Origin: JABFXX01 sp036489755
Lineage (GTDB): Bacteria; Myxococcota_A; Polyangia; Haliangiales; Haliangiaceae
DNA length: 64,000 bases
Assembly: GCA_036489755.1 (NCBI GenBank)
Contig: DASXFD010000025.1
Location: 157,079 to 221,078 of the forward strand
Direction: 5' to 3'
Each line of letters opens with the position of its first letter. The first letter of the stretch is position 1. Below, piece by piece: positions 38,283 to 45,177 of this stretch. The notes below the pieces were generated by a model. That model was not told the DNA's origin. It saw nothing but the letters and a program-made list of their open reading frames with translations, and ran no database searches. The position numbers were made by a program, and so were the translations under genes.

Positions 38283-38971
38283 CAGGGCGTGGGCGAGCTC
38301 GGCGGCGTCGGCGCCGTAGGCTTGTTATTCGTATCGGGTGCCGCGGAGCCCGTCAGCGCCGCGGGCGATGGCGTCTTCGTCGGCGAGGGCTGCATCGGCG
38401 TCTCGGCCGGCGGGATGTGCTTCGCCGAAGATGCGGGCGGCGCCGTGGTCTTCGGCGTGAGCTTCATCGCGGGCATGGTGCCGGAGCCGGTCGCCGTCGG
38501 AGTCGTCCGCGGAACGATCGCCGCCGAGCCGGTGGTCGCCGAGCCGGTGGTCGCCGAGCCCGTGGGCGGCGGCGGCGTCAGCTCTTCTTCTTCGCTCGGC
38601 GGCGCGAATGCGGAGCCTGCGTTCGAGCCCGGCGCGACCGCGGCGCCGCTGCCGTATTTGTGGCCGGCGAGGCGCGAGTCCGCTTTCTCTTTCGCGCGCT
38701 GCTGCTCCTGCGCGCCGAACTTCTCGAGCGCGTCGCCCGAGTTGCGGCTAGCGAGGAACGCGAGCGTCATCGAATCGAGCATGAACACGACGACGGCACC
38801 GGCGGTGACCTTGCGCAAGAACGACGACGCGCCCGAGCCGCCGAACACGGTCGCAGCGTTGCCGCCGCCGAACGCCGCGCCCATGCCACCTCCCTTGCCC
38901 TGCTGCAGCAGCACCGTCAGCATCAGGAACAAGCACACGATGATGTGCAGGGTGAGGAGGAGCGTGGTCAT
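38282..38971 (-). CDS. secG: SecG translocase subunit with long Pro/Thr/Ser-rich tail
   Basis: 229 residues, about three times the usual SecG (about 75-110). Residues 1-80 are SecG: helix 1 LHIIVCLFLMLTVLLQQGKGGGMGAAFGG, the conserved Q-G-K-G loop, and helix 2 AGAVVVFMLDSMTLAFL. After residue about 85 comes a charged segment, then a low-complexity P/T/S/A tail with repeated GSATT units (15-bp DNA repeats at 38523-38552). It belongs to the SecYEG channel. Lies between tpiA and dapF on the same strand. Confidence 0.9.
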   Translation of the reverse strand: MTTLLLTLHIIVCLFLMLTVLLQQGKGGGMGAAFGGGNAATVFGGSGASSFLRKVTAGAVVVFMLDSMTLAFLASRNSGDALEKFGAQEQQRAKEKADSRLAGHKYGSGAAVAPGSNAGSAFAPPSEEEELTPPPPTGSATTGSATTGSAAIVPRTTPTATGSGTMPAMKLTPKTTAPPASSAKHIPPAETPMQPSPTKTPSPAALTGSAAPDTNNKPTAPTPPSSPTP

Positions 38972-39014
38972 GACGGTGCTAGGTTCTAGTCCAGCAACTA
39001 CCTGGACGCAAGCG

Positions 39015-39779
39015 TTACGACGGCCGCGCCGCCTTCACGATCGCAACGAAATCAGCGGCTTCGAGTGACGCGCCGCCGACGAGGGCACCGTCGATGTCCT
39101 CTTGCGACATGAGCGCTTCGGCATTACTCGGCTTCACCGAGCCGCCGTACTGGATCCGCATCGCGCTCGCGATCTCGCCGCCGAAGCGCTCGCCGAGCCG
39201 CTTTCGAATGTGCGCGTGAACTTCTTGGGCCTGCGCCGGCGTTGCCGTGCGGCCCGTGCCGATCGCCCACACCGGCTCGTATGCGATCACGACGCGCTCT
39301 TTCGCGTGCGCGGCGTCGACTTGCGACATCGCCGCGACGAGCTGCGTGTCGATCACGCCGAGCGTGCGGCCGGCGTCGCGCTCGGCGAGCGTCTCGCCGA
39401 TGCAAACGATCGCGCCGAGCCCACCGTGCAGCGCGGCGTGCGCTTTCTTCGCGACGTGCTCGTCGGTCTCGCCGAAGTGTTGGCGGCGCTCGCTGTGACC
39501 GACGATCGTCCACGTCGCGCCGGCATCGTGGAGCAGCGGCGCCGAGACCTCGCCGGTCCACGCGCCATGCTTCTCCCAGAACACATCTTGCGCGCACGTC
39601 ACGATCGCGCTGCCTTCGAGGCGCTTCGCGACCGCGGAAAGTGCGGTAAACGGCGGCGCGACTCCGATTGCGACTCCTTTGACCGTGCCGAGCGTGTTCT
39701 TGAGCTCGGTGACCAGTGCGACTGCCTCGGCGATGGTCTTGTGGAGCTTCCAGTTGCCAACGACGAACGGAGTACGCAT
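39015..39779 (-). CDS. tpiA: Triosephosphate isomerase
   Basis: 254 residues. It interconverts dihydroxyacetone phosphate and glyceraldehyde-3-phosphate. Catalytic Asn and Lys in GNWKLHK, His in IVGHSERRQHFGE, Glu in AYEPVWAIGTG, and phosphate-binding YGGSVKPSN and GGASLEA near the end. Full length for the family. On the minus strand TAAGAC sits 6 nt before the ATG. tpiA-secG adjacency is common in bacteria; here gap-pgk lie 11 kb away. Confidence 0.97.
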   Translation of the reverse strand: MRTPFVVGNWKLHKTIAEAVALVTELKNTLGTVKGVAIGVAPPFTALSAVAKRLEGSAIVTCAQDVFWEKHGAWTGEVSAPLLHDAGATWTIVGHSERRQHFGETDEHVAKKAHAALHGGLGAIVCIGETLAERDAGRTLGVIDTQLVAAMSQVDAAHAKERVVIAYEPVWAIGTGRTATPAQAQEVHAHIRKRLGERFGGEIASAMRIQYGGSVKPSNAEALMSQEDIDGALVGGASLEAADFVAIVKAARPS

Positions 39780-39963
39780 GCCGCGGTCTTATCAACAAAA
39801 CGCAGCACGTGACACATCGGCGCCATCCTCGATCGCTGCAAGCGCAAACGCCAGCTTGAGCTCGGCCTTCCGAAAGATCTCGCGAAGGTCATCGCGCACT
39901 CCACGGCGGGGTGGACCAGGTTCGTAGGACGCTGCGCGAGCGATACTCGCGACGGCGACCAGT

Positions 39964-40635
39964 CTAGCGGCAAGAGGTATACGTCGACGTGCCGATCGTG
40001 TTGCTCGTGCAGTTGACCGTCTGTGGTTGTTGCGAGGCCTCGGCCATCCCCTGTGCCGCGCCCTGGAGGACGGCGCCGATCGCGGCCATGTGGCGATCGT
40101 GCTCAGCCTGCTGCTGCGCCTCGCTGGCGAAGTAGCGGTCGTTCACGCCGTTCATCTGGGCCTTCGCATGCTTCACGACGCCGTCGTCGTGCGAATCAAT
40201 GGCCCAAAGCTCGATGTTCACCCATTGCTTGCAGTCGATCGGATGCGCGGTGCATCGCTCCTCGACGGCGCTCCAGTCGGCGAACGTGTAGCGCTCGCGG
40301 AGTTGCGCGAGAAACATCTGCACGAAGTTTCCGCTGCACACGTCGTCGTCGACGCCGTGACAAATCTCCGCGACGAATCGCTGCATCTCCGCGGGCGCGA
40401 GCAGCTTGGCGAGCACGAGCCCGCATCCCACGCGAGCCTCTTGACCATTCGGGAACCGATGGATCGTCATGCCTGGCGGCTCCATCGTCGTGCTCGCGCT
40501 CGTGCACGCGGGAACCACCAGTTGTGCGTAGCCTTCGTTCGCGACACGATCGATCTCAGTGTGGCGCTGTGTTTCGAGCTGCGCGCTCGAGTAGCAAGCG
40601 GCGAGCACCAAGCTCGCGAGCACGACCTTCACCAT
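39964..40635 (-). CDS. Lipoprotein, unknown function
   Basis: 223 residues. Lipobox VLASLVLAAC (Cys14). The mature part has a helical, cysteine-containing body (VVPACTSAS, VGCGLVLAKLLAP, ICHGVDDDVCSGNFVQ, ERCTAHPIDCKQWV) and a Gln-rich tail ending in cysteine. I do not recognise a family. Periplasmic or outer-membrane location is inferred from the signal. Confidence 0.65.
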   Translation of the reverse strand: MVKVVLASLVLAACYSSAQLETQRHTEIDRVANEGYAQLVVPACTSASTTMEPPGMTIHRFPNGQEARVGCGLVLAKLLAPAEMQRFVAEICHGVDDDVCSGNFVQMFLAQLRERYTFADWSAVEERCTAHPIDCKQWVNIELWAIDSHDDGVVKHAKAQMNGVNDRYFASEAQQQAEHDRHMAAIGAVLQGAAQGMAEASQQPQTVNCTSNTIGTSTYTSCR

Positions 40636-40641
40636 CAGATC

Positions 40642-40647
40642 ACGCTA
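40642..40647 (-). promoter_or_regulatory. Putative -10 (TAGCGT) 6 nt before the lipoprotein start
   Basis: On the minus strand TAGCGT is followed by GATCTG and the ATG at 40635. The hexamer and spacing match those at 34150 and 10587. Confidence 0.4.
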
Positions 40648-40818
40648 CACCCGGTTTCCTCAATGCTTCGGTGAGCCGTCGGGTAGTCACCCACTGGCGC
40701 GTCCGCCGGACTCCATCAACTGCGACCCAGAGGTACGCACTTGAGCGGGCACTGTGTGTGATCGAGAGGTCGAGCCGCTCGGCGTGCTGAGCCAGGCCTG
40801 CACGTGGCGATCGTTCCG

Positions 40819-40854
40819 CGTTACCGAAACACGCAACTTTCCACGTGTGTAACG
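40819..40854. promoter_or_regulatory. Inverted repeat upstream of the copper-motif membrane pair
   Basis: CGTTAC...ACACG (40819-40833, with a 4-nt insertion) is complementary to CGTGTGTAACG (40844-40854), ending 28 bp before the start of the gene at 40883 and 16 bp before its CATAAT box. It could be an operator or a hairpin. Confidence 0.4.
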
Positions 40855-40870
40855 TGCTTCGTCCTGCCAG

Positions 40871-40876
40871 CATAAT
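40871..40876 (+). promoter_or_regulatory. Putative -10 (CATAAT) 6 nt before the membrane gene
   Basis: CATAAT, CAGGTC, ATG. One mismatch from TATAAT and at the recurring 6-nt distance from the start codon. Confidence 0.4.
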
Positions 40877-40882
40877 CAGGTC

Positions 40883-42001
40883 ATGTCGCGCCCGGCGGTT
40901 CCGTGGTTCGTGTGGACGTCGCTCGCATCCGTGTCGTGCATTCTCGGCGGCACCTACTGGGACATCTCGTGGCACATGTCGATCGGCCGCGACTCGTTCT
41001 GGACGCCGGCGCACATCGCGATCCAGATCGGCGGCATCACCGCGGGCGTGAGCGGCGCGATCCTCGTGTTCGCGACGACGTTTCGCAAAGCCGCGCCGCT
41101 GCGCGACGCATCGGTCGGCGTGTGGGGATTTCGCGGGCCGCTCGGTGCGTTCCTCGGCGCGTGGGGCGCCGCGACGATGGTCGTGTCCGCGCCGTTCGAC
41201 AACTGGTGGCACAACGCGTACGGCCTCGACGTCAAGATCTTGAGCCCGCCGCACGCGGTGCTGACGACCGGCATTCTCGCGGTCGCGTTCGCCGGCGTGC
41301 TGCTCGCGATCGCGACGACGAATCGCGCGACCGGCGCGGCGCGCGGCCGGCTGTCGTGGTTCGTGGTGGTGCTCGGCGGCGAGATCCTCGTGCTGTCGAT
41401 GATCGCCGTGCTCGAGGAGACGTTTCGCTCGAACCTGCACCGCGCCGAGGCGTATCGCGCGGTCGCGGTCGTGGTGCCGCTCGTGCTCGTCACGTTCGGG
41501 CGCGCGACCGATCAACGCTGGGCGGGCACGATGCTCGCGACGTTCTACACGGTCTTCATGGCCGCGATGGTGTGGCTGTTCCCGCTGTTTCCCGCCGAGC
41601 CCAAGCTCGGGCCGGTCTACCAGCACATCACGCACTTCATCCCGCTCGAGTTTCCGCTGCTGTTGATCGTGCCGGCGGTCGCGCTCGATCTGCTGCGCGC
41701 GCGGCTCGTGACGTTGTCGCGCTGGCAGCTCGCGCCGGTGCTCGGCCTCGTGTTCGTCGCGACGTTCGTCGCCGCCGAGTGGCCGTTCGCGACGTTCATG
41801 CAATCGCCGGGCGCCGAGAACGCGTTCTTCGGCGGCGACTACTTCGCGTACTTCATGCAGCCCGAGTGGGCGATCCCGCGGCACCAGTTCTTCCCGAGTA
41901 GCGCGGTGGGCAGCGGGCTCGCGATCGCCGCGGTGGTCGCATCGATCTCGGCGTGGCTCGGGCTCGTGCTCGGCGACGCGCTGCGGAGAGTGAAGCGATG
42001 A
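40883..42001 (+). CDS. Multi-spanning membrane protein with two D-x3-H-x12/13-H motifs (PmoC-like copper-site pattern)
   Basis: 372 residues, about ten predicted membrane helices, no signal peptide. Two similar motifs stand out: WDISWH...H with Asp27, His31 and His44 (D-x3-H-x12-H), and FDNWWH...H with Asp106, His110 and His124 (D-x3-H-x13-H). Both also share a G-x-D inside and a P-x-H or P-H end, suggesting an internal duplication. From memory, PmoC of particulate methane monooxygenase binds copper through D156/H160/H173 and N227/H231/H245, the same spacings. A third His pair is H248/H251. Known: PmoC is a membrane subunit of copper monooxygenases. Inferred: this protein binds metal at the membrane. 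Overall similarity to PmoC is not established; unrelated metal or heme binding is possible. It overlaps the next gene (ATGA). Confidence 0.8.
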   Translation: MSRPAVPWFVWTSLASVSCILGGTYWDISWHMSIGRDSFWTPAHIAIQIGGITAGVSGAILVFATTFRKAAPLRDASVGVWGFRGPLGAFLGAWGAATMVVSAPFDNWWHNAYGLDVKILSPPHAVLTTGILAVAFAGVLLAIATTNRATGAARGRLSWFVVVLGGEILVLSMIAVLEETFRSNLHRAEAYRAVAVVVPLVLVTFGRATDQRWAGTMLATFYTVFMAAMVWLFPLFPAEPKLGPVYQHITHFIPLEFPLLLIVPAVALDLLRARLVTLSRWQLAPVLGLVFVATFVAAEWPFATFMQSPGAENAFFGGDYFAYFMQPEWAIPRHQFFPSSAVGSGLAIAAVVASISAWLGLVLGDALRRVKR

Positions 42002-43350
42002 AGAAGGTCATCGTCATCCTGCTCGTGCTGTGCGGCGTCGCGAGCGCGCACGTCGGCAGCCCCGACGTGTTCTTCGAGGGCGATGCCGGCCCGTACAAGT
42101 TGTTCGTGACCGTGCGTGCGCCCAAGGTCATCCCCGGCGTCGCCGAGATCGAGATCCGCAGCGAGTCGCCCGACGTCGAAGGGCTCACCGTCGTGCCGAT
42201 GCGGCTCACCGGGCCCGGCAGCGAGCTGCCGCCGGCGCCCGATCGCGCGGCTCGCTCGGTCGCCGATCGGCAGTTCTTCACCGCGAGCGTGTGGCTGATG
42301 GAGCACGGCTCGCTGCAAGTTCGCATCGCGGCGACCGGCGCGCGCGGTCCCGGCACGCTGTCGGTACCGGTGCCGGCGTTCGCGCAGACCACGCTCGCGA
42401 TGCCGCGCGGGCTCGGCACGCTGTTGTTCGCGCTGATGCTGCTGCTCGCGCTGTCGATCGTCGCGATCGTGATCGCGGCGGTTCGTGAAGGCGCTCTACC
42501 ACCCGGCGAGGCTCCGCCGCCGCGCCGCGGCCGGCTCGCGCTCGTCGTCGTCGCCGCGATCGTCGCGGGCGCGATCGTGCTCGGCAACCATTGGTGGACG
42601 TCGGTCGCCCGCGACTACGCGCAGATGGTCGACAAGCCGTGGCACGTGGGCGTGACCGTCGACGGTTGCCAGCTGACCATCCACGACGCCGATTTCGGCG
42701 TGCTGCCCGATCACGGCCACGAGATGCACCTGTTCCTCGTGCGCGCGCCGGCGCTCGACCATCTCGCGCACCTGCATCCGCTGCACAACCTCGACGAGTT
42801 CGTGCAGTCGCTGCCATCGTTGCCGGCCGGCCACTACAAGCTCTACGCCGACGTCGTGATGCCGTCGGGCTTCCCGGTCACCGGCACCGCCGAGCTCGAT
42901 CTTCCCGAGTTGCATTGCGTCGCGCCGACCGGGGACGACATGGTGTGGGCCTCCGGCGATCGCGCCTCGGTCGTCTGGGACCGGCCCGCGCAGCTGCGCG
43001 CCGGGATCGCGATGCCGCTCGCGTTCCACGTCGAGCCCGCCGACGGCCTCGAGCCATACATGGGGATGGTCGCGCACGCCGAGATCATGCGGACCGATGG
43101 CTCGGTGTTCGCGCACCTGCATCCGAATGGCTCGGTCGCGATGCCGGCGCTCGAGCTCGCGCAGCGCGGCCAGATGTCGGGCATGGGCTCGATGGACGCG
43201 ATGCCGGGGATGGCGACGCCCAACGAGCCGCTGTCGCCGAAATTCACCATCCCCTTCGGGTTCCCCCAGCCGGGCGACTATCGCGTGTTCGTGCAGATCA
43301 AACGTCACGGCGCGGTCGAGACCGCGGCGTTCGACGCGCATGTCGATTAG
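41998..43350 (+). CDS. Exported two-domain protein with predicted N-terminal His and His/Met-rich domain (PmoB/CopC-like layout)
   Basis: 450 residues from the ATG overlapping the previous stop. The signal peptide (VIVILLVLCGVASA) is predicted to be cut before His18, so the mature chain would begin HVGSPDVFF. N-terminal beta domain 18-135 contains only two histidines, His18 and His103, which could form a histidine brace as in CopC, PmoB and LPMOs. Two membrane helices (about 137-163 and 179-197) follow, then a second domain (200-450) with DHGHEMH (238-244), HLAHLHPLH (255-263), AHAEI and AHLHPNG (359-377), and a Met-rich MSGMGSMDAMPGM (393-405). The domain, two helices, domain order is that of PmoB. 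Copper handling is inferred, not shown. Confidence 0.8.
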   Translation: MKKVIVILLVLCGVASAHVGSPDVFFEGDAGPYKLFVTVRAPKVIPGVAEIEIRSESPDVEGLTVVPMRLTGPGSELPPAPDRAARSVADRQFFTASVWLMEHGSLQVRIAATGARGPGTLSVPVPAFAQTTLAMPRGLGTLLFALMLLLALSIVAIVIAAVREGALPPGEAPPPRRGRLALVVVAAIVAGAIVLGNHWWTSVARDYAQMVDKPWHVGVTVDGCQLTIHDADFGVLPDHGHEMHLFLVRAPALDHLAHLHPLHNLDEFVQSLPSLPAGHYKLYADVVMPSGFPVTGTAELDLPELHCVAPTGDDMVWASGDRASVVWDRPAQLRAGIAMPLAFHVEPADGLEPYMGMVAHAEIMRTDGSVFAHLHPNGSVAMPALELAQRGQMSGMGSMDAMPGMATPNEPLSPKFTIPFGFPQPGDYRVFVQIKRHGAVETAAFDAHVD

Positions 43351-43353
43351 ACT
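43348..43353 (+). promoter_or_regulatory. Putative -10 (TAGACT) 7 nt before the YARHG gene
   Basis: TAGACT overlaps the stop of the preceding gene, followed by GCTCGAC and the ATG at 43361. It suggests separate transcription from the copper-motif pair. Confidence 0.35.
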
Positions 43354-43360
43354 GCTCGAC

Positions 43361-44647
43361 ATGCGAACGATGGGGTGGGCGGTGCTGGTGGGATTGGCGG
43401 CGAGCAGCGCGGCGGCCGATCCATCCGGCGACTTCTGCGACAAGGTCTGGCCGAAGCGCGAGCACGTCACCACGCACGACACCGAGGCGTGCGCGACGTA
43501 CTGGATGCAAAACCACGCTCGCGTGCAACTGGTCAACAACATCAGCGCGGGCGAGGCGTACACCGACGACGCGCTGTGGCGCGACTTCACCTCGGCCGAC
43601 TTCCAGCGGATGCTCGATCACGTGACCGAGGCGGCGGCGCAAGAGCCCGACAGCGCCGAGCACGAGATGGAAACGAGCGACATCGATCAGGCTCGCGAGT
43701 ACTTCCAGGTCCTCGTCGATGCGCACTTCAGCGTGAAGGATCCACGCAACGGCGCGTCCTTCGAGGTCGTGCTCGACGAGATGCTTCACGGCCGCCGCAT
43801 CACGCGAGAGGAGCTCGCGTTCTGGTCGCCGATGGTGCTGTGGCGGCTCCGTAACGCGCCGTACGCGCGGCACGGCCGCGAGTTCAAGATGGTCGACTTG
43901 CACACGTTCTTCTACGCGGGCTCGCTCGGCCTCGCGGTGGATCCGAAGTTCAAGGAATCGATGCTCGACGCCGCCGACCGCGCGAACACCGCGCTCGTCG
44001 TCGACGCCATCGACGGCAAGCTCAACCTGCCCGACAAGAACAGCTACTTGTTTTGTCAGGGCGAGTGTCACGGCCAGCTGTCGCCGGGCGACTGCATGGA
44101 TCTGTGCGCGCTCACACCAGAGAACCTGAACGCGCCGAAAGCGCCCGAGCACGATGCGCGTTGCCTCGATCACGCGCCGAAGCCCGAAGACGCGGCGGTG
44201 TGCGCGGCGTACGTCGCGAACCGGTCCGAGACCGATGCCGGGTGGCGCTTGAACGCCTCGCAACTCGGCCAGCTCGCCGACGAGATCGCCGCGCGCGACG
44301 CGACGCGCGCCGACGCCTTGCGCGATCTCGCGACGAGCCACACGGACCTGACCGATCGCAGCACGCGCGCGTCGATCGAGCCGACCCTCGACAAGCTGCT
44401 GCACGGCGTGAAGATCGATGCAGGCGAGCTCGCGCGCGTGACCTCGGTGACGCTGTGGCGGTTTCGCAACGCGCCGTACGCGCGCCACGGCCGAGCGTTC
44501 AAGATGGACGATCTGACCGCGTTCTTCTACGGCGGGTCGCTGGGGCTCCAGCAGAACCCGCACTACAGCGACGCGCAGCTCGACGCGATCGATCGCGCGA
44601 ACGTCGCGGCCGTGCTCGCCGAGATCCATCGTCGCGGCGAACCGTAA
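43361..44647 (+). CDS. Secreted protein with two YARHG domains
   Basis: 428 residues. Signal peptide about 1-19 (VGLAASSAAADP). Two homologous halves: about 26-215 and 268-428. Each begins with a cysteine pair (Cys26/Cys44; Cys268/Cys281), continues with a helical part including (D/P)xxLxxxLHG, and ends in a YARHG domain: WRLRNAPYARHGREFKM (YARHG at 168-172) and WRFRNAPYARHGRAFKM (373-377). YARHG is a small extracellular module of unknown function. Between the halves is a Cys-rich stretch (FCQGECHG, GDCMDLC). Downstream of the copper-motif pair but with its own promoter-like box. Confidence 0.85.
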   Translation: MRTMGWAVLVGLAASSAAADPSGDFCDKVWPKREHVTTHDTEACATYWMQNHARVQLVNNISAGEAYTDDALWRDFTSADFQRMLDHVTEAAAQEPDSAEHEMETSDIDQAREYFQVLVDAHFSVKDPRNGASFEVVLDEMLHGRRITREELAFWSPMVLWRLRNAPYARHGREFKMVDLHTFFYAGSLGLAVDPKFKESMLDAADRANTALVVDAIDGKLNLPDKNSYLFCQGECHGQLSPGDCMDLCALTPENLNAPKAPEHDARCLDHAPKPEDAAVCAAYVANRSETDAGWRLNASQLGQLADEIAARDATRADALRDLATSHTDLTDRSTRASIEPTLDKLLHGVKIDAGELARVTSVTLWRFRNAPYARHGRAFKMDDLTAFFYGGSLGLQQNPHYSDAQLDAIDRANVAAVLAEIHRRGEP

Positions 44648-44653
44648 GCGCGA

Positions 44654-45100
44654 TCAGAGCGACGTGATCGCGTCGCCGCTGGCCGTGATGCCGACCCTCG
44701 TCGACCACGCGTCGATCATCGGCACGTCGTGCGGCGGCGGCACCGGGCTGGCGATCTCGGCCGGCAGCGGATCGAACGTCCTGTGGATCAGCGGCAACAC
44801 GCAACGATAATCGGGATCGATCGTGATCCCGGCGCTCGCAGGCGGCGGATGATCGGGCGCGATCACGTCGTCGACCGAGTAGCCGCGCTCGATCTCGATG
44901 GCGTAGTGCTCGTGCGGCAGCCCATCGACGAAGAACGCGCCGCGCGCGTCGGCGTACGTGACGACCTCGACCGACTCGCCGACGATCCACACGGTCGCGC
45001 CGGCGATGGGCCGACCGCGAACGTCGACGACGTTGCCGTGCACGCGATCGGCGCGCGCGACCCCGCACAACATCACCACCACCAACGCGATTCGCATCAC
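44654..45100 (-). CDS. Small secreted carboxypeptidase-regulatory-like protein
   Basis: 148 residues (GTG at 45100 or ATG at 45097). Signal peptide about 1-18 (IALVVVMLCGVARA). The mature protein starts with a single Ig-like regulatory repeat: VHGNVVDVRGRPIAGATVWIVGE, then YADARGAFFVDGLP. The rest (about 75-148) is not recognised; it has one cysteine. A surface or periplasmic accessory protein. Confidence 0.7.
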   Translation of the reverse strand: MMRIALVVVMLCGVARADRVHGNVVDVRGRPIAGATVWIVGESVEVVTYADARGAFFVDGLPHEHYAIEIERGYSVDDVIAPDHPPPASAGITIDPDYRCVLPLIHRTFDPLPAEIASPVPPPHDVPMIDAWSTRVGITASGDAITSL

Positions 45101-45177
45101 GCACCGGTATCACCGCATGCAGCTCGGCACACCGTACGGCCGTTGACACGGCGCTGCGTCGCATCTGCAGCTGCGAC

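Noticed and set aside
40883..43350. Calling the pair pmoC and pmoB outright
   Set aside because: Only motif spacing and layout match what I recall; overall sequence similarity was not demonstrated, no PmoA-like gene is present, and the HLHP motifs of the second domain also occur in other exported proteins.
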